A DNA stretch of 64,000 nucleotides from the NCBI RefSeq assembly GCF_011806525.1, contig NZ_JAAVKI010000004.1, positions 372,001-436,000 of the forward strand. Reading direction: 5' to 3'. Source of the DNA: Thalassospira sp. HF15. Lineage in GTDB: Bacteria; Pseudomonadota; Alphaproteobacteria; Rhodospirillales; Thalassospiraceae. Both the position numbers and the translations under genes were made by a program. A model generated the notes under the pieces. That model saw only the letters and a list, made by a program, of their open reading frames with translations. It made no database searches and was not told the origin of the DNA. Positions 16,589-26,929 of this stretch are shown here, one piece after another (positions within the stretch are counted from its first letter, which is position 1; the number at the start of each line of letters is the position of its first letter).

Positions 16589-17267
16589 ATCGGCCGCCAT
16601 TAATATCAATTACTTGCCCATTCAATGAGTTCCAGTGCGGTTGAGTAATATCAAAGCAAATTCGCACCAAATCTTCGAGGGCAAGCAATTTTCTAACCGG
16701 GGTTTGCTGTTCATGTTTTTCGACTTCGTCTGCAGTGAAGCCCTCAAACATCCTTGAGCCGTCAATTAATCCCGGTGCGATGCAATTAAACCGAACGCCA
16801 TTCTTCGATTTCTTCGCGAGCGACTTGGTTAAGCCGACCAGCGCTGCCTTGGATGCCGCATAGGCCTCGTCATAACTTCCAGCCGAACCGGCTATAGACC
16901 CCATGAACAATACTGCCCCGCCAGAACGCACATGATCCAGCAGCTCCCTGACAACCTTCATTACAACGATTGCATTTGAGTGAAACACTGCGCTCAGTTC
17001 CGTATCTGAGTACTGTTCGAGACTTTTGCCCGGAAGCACTCCAATGCAGATGATTAGCGCGTCTATTGCTTCAACTCTCTTCGCCAGAGTTTGCAAGCTC
17101 TCTGCATCTTCAAGATTGACATTGAATATATTCTCACTGGCTGGGTCTGGTGCCCTGCGCGTTGTGCCAATCACTTGGTACCCAGCGCTATCATAATATT
17201 CAACCAATGCACGTCCAACGGAAGAGTCTGCTCCGACGACAAAACATGTTTTATTCAAAATATTCAC
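16581..17267 (-). CDS. SDR family oxidoreductase of the glycan island
   Basis: A 228-residue short-chain dehydrogenase. The cofactor loop is atypical (VVGADSSVGRAL in place of TGxxxGIG), followed by IDALIICIGVLPGKS where NNAG normally lies. The catalytic Ser is in LFMGSIAGSAGSYDEAYAASKAAL, which also holds the Tyr and Lys. This degenerate loop resembles SDRs of nonulosonate and CMP-sugar clusters such as PtmA-like proteins. It is 191 bases downstream of the DUF218 gene on the same strand. Likely acts on a sugar intermediate; substrate unknown. Confidence 0.78.
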   Translation of the reverse strand: MNILNKTCFVVGADSSVGRALVEYYDSAGYQVIGTTRRAPDPASENIFNVNLEDAESLQTLAKRVEAIDALIICIGVLPGKSLEQYSDTELSAVFHSNAIVVMKVVRELLDHVRSGGAVLFMGSIAGSAGSYDEAYAASKAALVGLTKSLAKKSKNGVRFNCIAPGLIDGSRMFEGFTADEVEKHEQQTPVRKLLALEDLVRICFDITQPHWNSLNGQVIDINGGRYV

Positions 17268-17458
17268 CCGAACGTAAGTACCTGCGACCTAATCCATTAG
17301 TATCTTAGACCGTTTCAGACCACATCTCTAACGGTTACATCTTCAATGCAAAATAGCGCCCAGACATGCCTTGCCTCCCGACAGCACATATAATCATCCG
17401 AAACCGATTGGATCAAAATGAAATACACGGCTAATCCGATCATGCATTTCATCAATCA

Positions 17459-18052
17459 TTACAATATTCCGGGATGAACTTCGCCGTTATAGAAAGGGTG
17501 CTTTGAAGAAAGCGCGGCAAAAACATCTTCATCCGAAGTAAAATCTACCCCTGCAAAGGTCTTCCTGAAGGCCTGCAGCGATGATCGTTCATGTGCTAAA
17601 ATATCGCAATCATAGTTGCTGGGTACATCAACGCCAAAAACTTCAATAGCCACATTCGGCAAAAAAAAGCGTTCGAATATCTCTCGCGTCCGCTTTACAT
17701 GATAACCGCTAGTGACAACGGTCAATCGCCCAAATGCCATTTTGCCAACAATATTACGCTTAACAAAATAGGCGTCACCGACCGTATCTCTTGAATTGAT
17801 ATCAGAAAGTACGCAATCTGGATCGAGATGACATATGTCGATAAGGTAGTGCCTGATGACCTCAGCTATTTTCAGATCAGAGTCCTTACGATAATCCCAA
17901 CCGGTCGTGATAATGTGACTGGCGTCACCGTCACGAAAAAGCGAAACAGCAGCCTCCACCCTCTTTTGGGTCTCCTCGCCGAGCTCTCCGTTGCTTCCCA
18001 TTAAATGGGCCAGTACTAGGACCGCAGTCGATTGGCCTGATTCATTCTTCAT
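17459..18052 (-). CDS. DUF218/YdcF-like protein
   Basis: A 197-residue protein with the DUF218 (ElyC/SanA/YdcF) landmarks: VLVLAHLMG at the first strand, KRVEAAVSLFRDGDASHIITTG, DINSRDTVGDAYFVKRNI and LTVVTSGYHVKRTREIFERFF. DUF218 domains are Rossmann-like and are linked to envelope polysaccharide metabolism in several bacteria, although no reaction is settled. Unlike SanA or ElyC it has no N-terminal membrane helix. Its ATG overlaps the pseI-like stop by four bases (18049-18052), so the two are translationally coupled, and it may handle the nonulosonate or its carrier. Confidence 0.8.
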   Translation of the reverse strand: MKNESGQSTAVLVLAHLMGSNGELGEETQKRVEAAVSLFRDGDASHIITTGWDYRKDSDLKIAEVIRHYLIDICHLDPDCVLSDINSRDTVGDAYFVKRNIVGKMAFGRLTVVTSGYHVKRTREIFERFFLPNVAIEVFGVDVPSNYDCDILAHERSSLQAFRKTFAGVDFTSDEDVFAALSSKHPFYNGEVHPGIL

Positions 18053-19125
18053 TTTTCTGGCAGTGCAATTTTCTCAAAGGTAACACGATCGCCCCTTGTC
18101 ACGTTTTCCTTCATTGTCGAGCCAATGACTTCCGGAAGATACTTGGGGGACAATCCGAAGCCAGGGCGAATTCTGCGGATATGCTGACTAGTAATCACTT
18201 CACCCTTTTTAAGATCTTCGACAAAATACAATGACCGTCGAAAAATCATATTTTCTGTTTCCGCCTTTGACCGCTTGAAATCACCGTTGCCAAGTGCAGA
18301 GAACGCGTCACTCGTAGCCTCAACCAATTCCTTCATTTCATCCGGCTCAAGCGAAAATGCGCTATCTACGCCGCCTTCGGACCTATCCAATGTAAAGTGT
18401 TTCTCGATTACAGATGCACCAACGGTCGTAGCAACGATACTCGCGACATTCCCAAGGGTATGATCAGATAGGCCCACTTCCACACCAAATTCCTTTCTCA
18501 GGAACGGAATGTTATTGATATTTGCTTGGTCTATCGGAGCGGGATAACTGCTTATACAATGGAAAATGGCCAGTTGGTTGCAACCGTTCGAACGGGCGGT
18601 CTCTATAGCGTCGCCAACTTCCTCGAGACTTGCCATACCCGTAGACATCAACATCGGTTTCTTTTTCTTCGCGATGTATTCTATTAAAGGCAAATCGACC
18701 AGCTCAAACGAGGCAACTTTGTATGCAGGTGTGTCGAGTTTCTCGAGAAGATCAACAGCCGTTTCGTCAAATGGCGAAGAAAAAAGCGTAACACCAATCT
18801 TACGTGCGTAAGTGAAAATTTCGTCATGCCATTCGTACGGGGTATAGGCTTCACCGTACAAATCAAAAAGAGTACGATCTTTCCACAATCCATCCTTGAT
18901 AAGGAAATCTTCCTTGCTGCTGGGGATGGTCATTGTTTCCGGCGTGTAAGTCTGAATCTTGACCGCATCAACACCAGCTTCTTTGGCAGCTTTTATGGTT
19001 TCCAATGCGCGCTGCAGCGAGCCGTTATGGTTTGCCGAAACTTCGGCTATCACGTAAGGCCTTGATGATCTGGAAATCTCGCGACCATTGATGCAGACGT
19101 TTTCTCCAGCCACTTTATTTCTCAC
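18049..19125 (-). CDS. pseI: Nonulosonate synthase, pseudaminate synthase-like
   Basis: About 358 residues. Residues 20-260 form the NeuB-type barrel: RPYVIAEVSANHNGSLQRALETIKAAKEAGVDAVKIQTYTPETMT, LFSSPFDETAVDLLEKLDTPAYKVASFELVD, SDHTLGNVASIVATTVGASVIEKHFTLDR. The SANHNGSL and QTYTPETMTI wording is closer to PseI (pseudaminate) than to NeuB. The C-terminal antifreeze-like SAF domain (RSLYFVEDLKKGEVITSQHIRRIRPGFGL) closes the active site. The enzyme condenses phosphoenolpyruvate with a 6-carbon amino sugar to give a 9-carbon nonulosonic acid. The GTG at 19125 overlaps the formyltransferase stop (19115); a TTG at 19128 is also possible. No pseB, C, F, G or H gene is in the window. Confidence 0.88.
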   Translation of the reverse strand: MRNKVAGENVCINGREISRSSRPYVIAEVSANHNGSLQRALETIKAAKEAGVDAVKIQTYTPETMTIPSSKEDFLIKDGLWKDRTLFDLYGEAYTPYEWHDEIFTYARKIGVTLFSSPFDETAVDLLEKLDTPAYKVASFELVDLPLIEYIAKKKKPMLMSTGMASLEEVGDAIETARSNGCNQLAIFHCISSYPAPIDQANINNIPFLRKEFGVEVGLSDHTLGNVASIVATTVGASVIEKHFTLDRSEGGVDSAFSLEPDEMKELVEATSDAFSALGNGDFKRSKAETENMIFRRSLYFVEDLKKGEVITSQHIRRIRPGFGLSPKYLPEVIGSTMKENVTRGDRVTFEKIALPEK

Positions 19126-19717
19126 CAATTTTCCGCAACCTTGTAATTTCGGGTTCTATTTCGCTGGTCCAACCAGCGAAATCCGAAGGTAAATCCTTTA
19201 CATAGTGCTTGGTACCATCACCGCACTGGGGTACAGCAGTCCAATCACCAGTCAGTAACTCATCCAAATGACTGACGAAAAGATCCTCAATCTCGTAGAT
19301 TAGGCGCTTGTGCGCATCCGAAAATGTAGTTTCACCAGCATCGAAAGTTACCTTTCTCTGATAAATGATAGGCCCGGTGTCAAGACCACCATCAATCAGA
19401 TGTATTGTAACACCTGACGGCGTACCATCGAAGAAAGACCAAAAACCCGGGTGAGCCCCTTTATTGTAGGGGAGGTAAGAGATGTGGAGATTTATGATCG
19501 GGCAATTGATGCGAGCAAGTGTGGTCTGCCTTATGATATGGCGATATCCAAAACTTACAATCAGATCATAATCAACTTCGTCTATCGGATCGGCAGAGTG
19601 ATCGACTTCGCATCCCGCCTTTGAAAGCACACCAATCAGAGATGTCTGCTTTCGACCATATCCTAAAAAAAGAACGCGTTTGGCCGACAATTTCTTACCC
19701 GATTTAGAGTTTGTCAT
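19115..19717 (-). CDS. Formyltransferase-family protein, probable sugar N-formyltransferase
   Basis: A 200-residue protein of the methionyl-tRNA formyltransferase fold, but shorter than Fmt (about 310) because it lacks the C-terminal tRNA-binding domain. The catalytic triad is visible: N and H in IINLHISYLPYNKGAHPGFWSF, and D in GGLDTGPIIYQ. Such compact enzymes use N10-formyl-tetrahydrofolate to formylate amino groups of sugars in O-antigens and capsules. It is the first gene of the island operon and overlaps the nonulosonate-synthase start, so the formyl group may go onto the nonulosonate or its precursor. That assignment is inference. Confidence 0.8.
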   Translation of the reverse strand: MTNSKSGKKLSAKRVLFLGYGRKQTSLIGVLSKAGCEVDHSADPIDEVDYDLIVSFGYRHIIRQTTLARINCPIINLHISYLPYNKGAHPGFWSFFDGTPSGVTIHLIDGGLDTGPIIYQRKVTFDAGETTFSDAHKRLIYEIEDLFVSHLDELLTGDWTAVPQCGDGTKHYVKDLPSDFAGWTSEIEPEITRLRKIGEK

Positions 19718-19825
19718 TCATGCCTGCGATATTCAAAAAAATGGCTGTTGCAAACAGCGTCAATCCAAAGAGAAAGTTAATAGTTACCAGTTTTGTCTCA
19801 TTTACGTATGCAGGAAGTTAAACAC

Positions 19826-19860
19826 AAGCCAGAGCTTTATAAAAAGCTCTGGCTTTTCCT
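19826..19860. terminator. Terminator of guaA, probably bidirectional
   Basis: A perfect 13-base stem AAGCCAGAGCTTT (19826-19838) with AAAGCTCTGGCTT (19843-19855) and a 4-base loop. On the minus strand it follows the guaA stop at 19882; on the plus strand it is followed by TTCC. It separates guaA from the AT-rich island. Confidence 0.8.
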
Positions 19861-19881
19861 GATCGGCAGACTGAGCTAAGC

Positions 19882-21435
19882 TTATTCCCACTCGATGGTT
19901 CCCGGTGGCTTCGAGGTGAAGTCATAGGTCACACGATTAATGCCATTGACTTCATTGATGATACGGTTGGCGATGCGGCCAAGCAGTTCCGGTGGGAACG
20001 GGAAGAAGTCGGCGGTCATGCCGTCGGTGGAGGTGACGGCGCGCAACGCACAGGCGTAATCGTATGTACGACCATCGCCCATCACGCCGACGGTGCGGAC
20101 CGGCAACAGCACAGCAAAGGCCTGCCAGATGGCATCGTACAAACCGGCATTGCGGATTTCTTCGAGATAGATCGCATCTGCCTTGCGCAGCACATCAAGT
20201 TTTTCACGCGTGATCGGCTGGCCGGGGATGCGGATGGCAAGGCCTGGCCCCGGAAACGGATGGCGGCCGACAAAGCTGTCAGGCAAGCCAAGTTCACGGC
20301 CAAGATCACGGACTTCGTCCTTGAACAGTTCACGAAGCGGTTCGACCAGCTTCATGTTCATGCGTTCCGGAAGGCCGCCAACGTTATGGTGCGATTTGAT
20401 GGTAACCGACGGGCCGCCGGTGAAGGACACACTTTCAATCACATCGGGATAAAGCGTTCCTTGTGCGAGGAAGTCGGCACCGCCGATTTTTTTGGCTTCT
20501 TGCTCAAACACTTCGATGAACAGACGGCCAATGGTTTTGCGTTTGGTTTCCGGATCGGTTTCGCCTTCGATGGCACCAATGAAGGTATCCGACGCATCCA
20601 CATGCACAAGCGGGATATTGTAATGGTCGCGGAACAGGGTCACGACCTGATCAGCTTCACCGGCACGCATGAAGCCATGATCCACAAACACGCAGGTCAA
20701 CTGATCGCCAATTGCTTCGTGGATCAGAACCGCAGTCACCGAGCTATCAACACCGCCTGACAGACCACAAATGACCTTGCCATCACCGACCTGTTTGCGG
20801 ATTTTGTCAATCGCATCGTCTTTGTAGGCGTTCATGGTCCAGTCGCCGGAACAGCCGGCAACACCGTGCGTGAAGTTCTTGAGCAGCTGGGCGCCATGCG
20901 GTGTATGCACCACTTCCGGGTGGAACTGCACAGCGTAGAATTTCTTGTCGTCATTGGCGATAGCCGCAAACGGTGCGCCGTCAGACTTGCCAACAACACG
21001 GAAACCATCAGGCAGCGCATCAACACGGTCGCCGTGGCTCATCCAGACCTGTTCACGTGCGCCTTCAGCCCAGACCCCTTTGAAGAGGTCGCAATCCTCG
21101 ATCACATCAACAAAGGCGCGGCCGAATTCACGGTGGTCAGAGGTCGCGACCTTGCCGCCCAGCTGATTAACCATGGTCTGCTGACCATAGCAGATGCCCA
21201 GAACGGGAATGCCAAGCTCAAAGACCTTTGCCGGGGCCGAAGGAGCCTTGTCCCAGTGGACAGATGCCGGGCCACCCGAAAGGATCACGGCCTTGGGGGC
21301 ATATTCCTCCAGGAACGCATCCGAGATGTTGTTAAAAGGATGGATCTCGCTATAGACACCGCTTTCGCGCACGCGACGCGCAATCAGCTGGGTGACCTGG
21401 GATCCAAAATCAATAATCAGCACGCGATCAGTCAT
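19882..21435 (-). CDS. guaA: GMP synthase (glutamine-hydrolysing)
   Basis: A 517-residue two-domain enzyme converting XMP to GMP. The N-terminal class I glutamine amidotransferase holds the nucleophile in GICYGQQ (about residue 82) and the partner His/Glu in FHPEVVHT. The ATP pyrophosphatase domain has the P-loop SGGVDSS (about 225), and the C-terminal dimerisation domain ends in [10 protein letters not shown], which is the family's usual end. Full length. guaB lies 2.2 kb upstream on the same strand with rsmB between. Confidence 0.98.
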   Translation of the reverse strand: MTDRVLIIDFGSQVTQLIARRVRESGVYSEIHPFNNISDAFLEEYAPKAVILSGGPASVHWDKAPSAPAKVFELGIPVLGICYGQQTMVNQLGGKVATSDHREFGRAFVDVIEDCDLFKGVWAEGAREQVWMSHGDRVDALPDGFRVVGKSDGAPFAAIANDDKKFYAVQFHPEVVHTPHGAQLLKNFTHGVAGCSGDWTMNAYKDDAIDKIRKQVGDGKVICGLSGGVDSSVTAVLIHEAIGDQLTCVFVDHGFMRAGEADQVVTLFRDHYNIPLVHVDASDTFIGAIEGETDPETKRKTIGRLFIEVFEQEAKKIGGADFLAQGTLYPDVIESVSFTGGPSVTIKSHHNVGGLPERMNMKLVEPLRELFKDEVRDLGRELGLPDSFVGRHPFPGPGLAIRIPGQPITREKLDVLRKADAIYLEEIRNAGLYDAIWQAFAVLLPVRTVGVMGDGRTYDYACALRAVTSTDGMTADFFPFPPELLGRIANRIINEVNGINRVTYDFTSKPPGTIEWE

Positions 21436-21725
21436 CGGGCCGTATCTCCGTCGAAGATTGGGTTGCGCCGTACATACGTCAAACCATCGTCATGGGCAAC
21501 CCGGCGCAGGCGGTCCCCCAACGATGCATTCAAAAAACTTTTCACAAGCGTGCGGGACCAGAAGTGCAATTGCGGCGGATTTGCGCGCAGGGCACCCTGA
21601 AATTCCCACAATTGGTCCCTTTTTTCTGCGCAATGGCCGCGCAGTATCCAACCTAACGGAACGCGGGAAACACCACGTCCAAACACGAGCATCAAATGAT
21701 TGATTAACGCAAGGGACACATCATC

Positions 21726-22019
21726 ATGAGCACTTCCACCGGTAGCAAAATCGCCATGGCCGTTGCGGGCCTTATTCTGATTGCCGGAACGGCCACCGCA
21801 ATTGCCATGACCCAGAAAGACGGTGGCACCACCCTGCCCCTGATCGGCACCGAGGAACCCGCACCTGCGGAAAACACCAAAAGCCTGATCCCCGATAGCG
21901 TCGAAGAAATCGTTCCGGGCATGAAAAACCTTGAGAACGGCGACGCGTCCAAAGGCAGCGATGGCGGCGCAACAGGTACTGGCACCATCTTTGATGAACC
22001 GGTGCAGACAACCGAGTAA
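21726..22019 (+). CDS. Small membrane-anchored hypothetical protein
   Basis: A 97-residue protein: one N-terminal hydrophobic helix (KIAMAVAGLILIAGTATAIAM, about residues 8-28) and an acidic, Pro/Gly/Thr-rich outside part without known motifs. The ATG has AAGGGACA upstream (ribosome site AAGGG at about 10 bases). A strong terminator 31 bases after the stop supports a real transcript. Antisense frames over this area are shadows. It sits between guaA and rsmB, on the opposite strand, and I do not recognise a family. Confidence 0.65.
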   Translation: MSTSTGSKIAMAVAGLILIAGTATAIAMTQKDGGTTLPLIGTEEPAPAENTKSLIPDSVEEIVPGMKNLENGDASKGSDGGATGTGTIFDEPVQTTE

Positions 22020-22050
22020 CGCGTTATCGCGCTGGCGGTTGAACAAAATT

Positions 22051-22083
22051 GGCCCTGCGAGCAATGTTCGCAGGGCCTTTTTC
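22051..22083 (+). terminator. Rho-independent terminator
   Basis: GGCCCTGCGA (22051-22060) pairs with TCGCAGGGCC (22068-22077) over a 7-base loop and is followed by TTTTT. It ends the small gene at 21726-22019. Confidence 0.9.
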
Positions 22084-22150
22084 TCTGCAGGCAGAGCAAG
22101 GGCGGGGTGAGGCTTGGCTTGGTTTCCATATGCCATCACCGCAACTGCCA

Positions 22151-23551
22151 TTACTTTACCTTGCCTTTTGCGGTCCGTTCGAACACCGCGACAAAGAACC
22201 CGTCCGTTCCGTGCACATTCGGCGACAGGCGCAGCCACGGCTTGTCCTTGCCACCCGGTACAGGCACCGATTTTGGTGCATCGGGCCAGATTTCATTAAC
22301 CGGCACCGGTTTGAAATCCTTGCGGTCACGCATGAAGGTTTCAATCAGACGTTCGTTTTCCTCGGGCATGATCGAACAGGTCGCGTAAATCAGGCGCCCG
22401 CCCTTGGTAACCTTGGCGGCACCGGCCTTGAGGATCTTGCTTTGTTCAGCCATCAGGCCGCGCAGGTCACGCTGCCCGATACGCCAGCGCAATGCCGGAT
22501 TACGACGCAACGTACCAAGGCCCGAGCACGGCACATCCAGCAACACCCGATCAAAGAAACCCGATTTGTTGCGCAGCCAGCTGTCACGTTCGTCGGCAAT
22601 GATGCGTTGTTGAATGCAGTCACCAGCCCCCGCGCGGCGTGCGCGCTTACGGGCATTGTCCAGACGACCACCATGGGTATCACAGGCCAAAATCCGGCCC
22701 TTGCCCCGCATGTCGGCAGCCAGACCAAGCGTCTTGCCACCGCCACCAGCGCACATATCCAAAATCGTCATGCCGGGTTTGGCATCAACCAGATGGACGC
22801 AAATTTGGGAGGCCTCATCCTGAATTTCGATCAAGCCGTCCTTGTAGGCGGCTGTTACCAGCATGTTCAGACCAAGCGGCAAACGAAGGCCATTGGGCGC
22901 ATACGGGGTGCGTTCGATATCCTTGATGCCATCGGCTTTCAGCGACTTGATCGCATCTTCGACGGAACCGCGCAGGCGGTTTACACGCAGATCGAGTTTG
23001 GCTGGCTGATTATAAGCCGCCATTTCTGCAGGAAGATTTTCGTGATGGAGCTTAAGCAGCTCTGCATAGAGCCATTTCGGCAGTTCGGTTTTTACGGCAC
23101 CGGGCTGACCATCGTGATCAAGTGTCTTGCCAGACAGCTTGTTGATCAGATGCTTTTCATTCGGATGAAGCGATTCCGGGCAGAACTGTTCACCATTAAA
23201 GCGATCTTCGATATCTGCCTTGTCCAGACCATCATGCAGGACCAAATCAGCGATCATGCGTGCACGACCGTCCTGGAACTGATAGTCACATTCGGCCAAC
23301 CACCAGCCCAGGCGGGCCTGATGACGGATCAGGTTATAGAAACGTTCGCTGATTTCACGACGATCCCCGCCACCGATATATCGGCGTGATCCGAAATAGC
23401 CTGACACAACGCGGTCGGCGTCATCTCGGTTATGGGTCCAGCCATCGTAAAGTTCGATAACGGCTGCTATGCGGGCACCGGGTTTCAAAGCGAAAAATCC
23501 AACCTGTTTGCGGGTGACGGGCTGCTTCGCATATGGGAAGCATGCCAACAC
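22151..23551 (-). CDS. RsmB/NOP2-type RNA m5C methyltransferase
   Basis: A 466-residue SAM-dependent methyltransferase. After an N-terminal NusB-like helical part, the catalytic domain has motif I LDMCAGGGGKTLGLAADM (about 262-279), motif IV DVPCSGLGTLRRNP and motif VI YATCSIMPEENE. The two cysteines in the last two motifs are the release and nucleophile residues of the NOP2/SUN family. The likely product is 5-methylcytosine in 16S rRNA (C967 in RsmB), but alphaproteobacteria carry several paralogues, so the target base is not certain. The start read here is a GTG at 23551 without a clear ribosome site; a start slightly downstream is possible. Confidence 0.88.
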   Translation of the reverse strand: MLACFPYAKQPVTRKQVGFFALKPGARIAAVIELYDGWTHNRDDADRVVSGYFGSRRYIGGGDRREISERFYNLIRHQARLGWWLAECDYQFQDGRARMIADLVLHDGLDKADIEDRFNGEQFCPESLHPNEKHLINKLSGKTLDHDGQPGAVKTELPKWLYAELLKLHHENLPAEMAAYNQPAKLDLRVNRLRGSVEDAIKSLKADGIKDIERTPYAPNGLRLPLGLNMLVTAAYKDGLIEIQDEASQICVHLVDAKPGMTILDMCAGGGGKTLGLAADMRGKGRILACDTHGGRLDNARKRARRAGAGDCIQQRIIADERDSWLRNKSGFFDRVLLDVPCSGLGTLRRNPALRWRIGQRDLRGLMAEQSKILKAGAAKVTKGGRLIYATCSIMPEENERLIETFMRDRKDFKPVPVNEIWPDAPKSVPVPGGKDKPWLRLSPNVHGTDGFFVAVFERTAKGKVK

Positions 23552-23687
23552 CTTACGATAAAAAAGCTGATGACGGCAGGGACGCCTGCCGCCATCGAAA
23601 TTTGAATGCGCCTCATATCATGGCAGGAACCATTCGCCAACAGCGTGAAACGCAAGGCAGCTCAGCCAATCAGCAGGCGCAAGCGCA

Positions 23688-25166
<1,479 letters not shown>

Positions 25167-25187
25167 TTAATCTGAGTTGGCGCGGAA

Positions 25188-25215
25188 TTTATACACGTTA
25201 TGCCCCAAATGCCAA
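25188..25215 (-). promoter_or_regulatory. Sigma70 promoter of guaB
   Basis: On the minus strand TTGGCA (complement of 25210-25215) and TATAAA (complement of 25188-25193) are separated by 16 bases. The start point would fall near 25180, about 25 bases before the guaB ATG. Confidence 0.6.
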
Positions 25216-25289
25216 GTTTTCTGCGCCCATAACAGCCCTGTGATTTTGTTGATGCTTTATTTTGCGCATTCCGTTAGAAACTGGTCGAT

Positions 25290-25324
25290 GGGGCTGCCGT
25301 CAGGCGAGCCCCTTTTTTTATTTT
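25290..25324 (+). terminator. Orphan terminator facing away from guaB
   Basis: GGGGCT (25290-25295) pairs with AGCCCC (25307-25312) and is followed by TTTTTTTATTTT, so it works only for rightward transcription. No rightward gene lies ahead of it; guaB and the PAS gene both run leftward. It may end a short transcript divergent from guaB. Confidence 0.65.
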
Positions 25325-25350
25325 CAGGAATGCGTGCCTCAGCTCCGCCG

Positions 25351-25875
25351 TTACAGGCTGAAGACAAACTGGTCGTAATCCATGCCGGCATCATTGAGCA
25401 GGTCGGTGACCATCTTGATGCCACGCGCCATTCCTTCCTTGCGGTTGGCCTCCTTACCCTCTTCATCACACAGCGCCTTATAGAGCGGAATGACCTTTTC
25501 GACCGCATCACGACGCGGCACCCGGCGGTTGGAATGATATCCGATGATCTTGCCATCCGGACCAAAGGTCGGCGTTACGTTGGCCAATACCCAATAGTGA
25601 TCGCCATTGGCACTGCGGTTGATGACATAGGCGAAAATCTCGCGCCCGGCCTCGATCGTTTGCCACAGCAAGGCAAAAACACATCTGGGCATGTCGGGAT
25701 GGCGGATGATGCTGTGAGGTTGACCAAGGATATCGCGTTCCCGATATCCGGCGACACGCAGGAACGTGTCATTCGCGTATGTAATCCTGCCCTTGAGATC
25801 AGTCTTGGAGACAATGATCTCGTGCTCGTCAAAATGACGTTCTATCCCTGTCAGGCTTAGATTGTCCTGTTTCAT
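25351..25875 (-). CDS. PAS-domain protein, Aer-like
   Basis: About 174 residues and essentially a single PAS domain (residues 15-125): IVSKTDLKGRITYANDTFLRVAGYRERDILGQPHSIIRHPDMPRCVFALLWQTIEAGREIFAYVINRSANGDHYWVLANVTP. The RHPDMP and WVLANVTP wording is that of the FAD-binding PAS of the energy-taxis receptor Aer. No methyl-accepting or kinase output domain follows, only a 45-residue helical tail. It is therefore a stand-alone sensor that must act through a partner. The ATG at 25875 is preferred to a TTG at 25932. Confidence 0.85.
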   Translation of the reverse strand: MKQDNLSLTGIERHFDEHEIIVSKTDLKGRITYANDTFLRVAGYRERDILGQPHSIIRHPDMPRCVFALLWQTIEAGREIFAYVINRSANGDHYWVLANVTPTFGPDGKIIGYHSNRRVPRRDAVEKVIPLYKALCDEEGKEANRKEGMARGIKMVTDLLNDAGMDYDQFVFSL

Positions 25876-26062
25876 CAAATAAATCCCACAAGCAATGGCC
25901 ACCCCACATGGCCCGTTCCACCCTATCTGCAAGACTATGACCTTGCCCCCTGATCATTAACGACTTGGGCGTGATCAGGGTTTGATGTAACGCAAGAATG
26001 CCTGAAGAATTATAACTATTCCAGCCTAGCCCTTTGTATGTATTGGGATAGGATTCTGCTTC

Positions 26063-26869
26063 TTATTCGACGGGCGACCAGCTGTCGTCGTCGGAAATCT
26101 CCGCATTTTTGATGTCGTCTTCGGCGTTATTCTGACCACGGAAGCCTGTGGCAATCAAATAGGCCTCGGGGCTTTCCGGACGCGATGCCGGTGGTTTGGC
26201 ATGCTTGGTGACGCGGAAATTCTTCTTAACGCGATCAAGAAGATCGTTCTCGGTACCGCCCTTGAAAACCTTCGCAATGAAAATCCCACCCGGCGCCAGA
26301 ACTTCTTCGGCAAACAAAAGCGCATGTTCGACCAGATCGATAATTCGGATATGGTCTGTCTGACGGTGGCCGGTGGTTTCCGGTGACATGTCGGAAATCA
26401 CCGCATCGACCGGGCCTTGCAATTCGTGCTTGATCATATCGGGGGCCTTGGGATCAAGGAAATCGGCTTGCAAACAGGTCGCGCCCGAAATTCCTTCCCA
26501 TTCCAGAATATCAAGCCCGACGACCTGCCCCTTGCCATGCTTGGAGCCGACCATATCAACAGCCACCTGCGTCCACCCCCCCGGGGCCGCACCAAGGTCA
26601 ACAATGCGCATGCCGGGTTTGAGCAGATCAAACTGGTTATTGATTTCAATCAGCTTGAAGGCCGCACGCGAACGGTAGCCGAGACGTTTGGCTTCCTGCA
26701 CATACGGGTCATTCAGCTGCCGATCAAGCCAACGGGTTGAGGACAGCTTGCGGCCCTTGGCACTTTTTACACGCGTACGCAGGCCACGGCGTGCGCCGGT
26801 ATCGATGGCTGCAATGGCCGAACCCTTGCGGCGGCGCTGCCCGCCTTTTCCGCTGCGATTTTCGCTCAT
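26063..26869 (-). CDS. rlmE: 23S rRNA 2'-O-methyltransferase RlmE (FtsJ/RrmJ)
   Basis: A 268-residue methyltransferase that acts on U2552 of 23S rRNA in the assembled large subunit. The K-D-K-E tetrad is visible: K in RAAFKLIEIN, D in ISDMSPETTGH, K in FIAKVFKGG and E in RPESPEAYLIATGFR; the SAM site is VDLGAAPGGWTQVA. It is longer than the 209-residue E. coli protein because of a basic N-terminal extension (GKGGQRRRKGSAIAAIDTGARRG) and an acidic C-terminal tail, both common in alphaproteobacteria. Downstream of the ppx/gppA-like gene by 60 bases. Confidence 0.95.
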   Translation of the reverse strand: MSENRSGKGGQRRRKGSAIAAIDTGARRGLRTRVKSAKGRKLSSTRWLDRQLNDPYVQEAKRLGYRSRAAFKLIEINNQFDLLKPGMRIVDLGAAPGGWTQVAVDMVGSKHGKGQVVGLDILEWEGISGATCLQADFLDPKAPDMIKHELQGPVDAVISDMSPETTGHRQTDHIRIIDLVEHALLFAEEVLAPGGIFIAKVFKGGTENDLLDRVKKNFRVTKHAKPPASRPESPEAYLIATGFRGQNNAEDDIKNAEISDDDSWSPVE

Positions 26870-26929
26870 GATTTATCCTGAACTGAATTCTGTTGTGGCC
26901 ATATCTGTCGGGACGCGAACGTCAACCGA

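Noticed and set aside
20866-21600. Plus-strand frame opposite guaA
   Set aside because: Shadow of guaA, which is complete and unmistakable.
21432-22238. Minus-strand frame of 268 codons opposite the small gene at 21726
   Set aside because: No recognisable domain or ribosome site; the plus-strand gene has both signal-like helix and a terminator.
22049-23389. Plus-strand frame of 446 codons opposite rsmB
   Set aside because: Antisense shadow of a gene with complete methyltransferase motifs.
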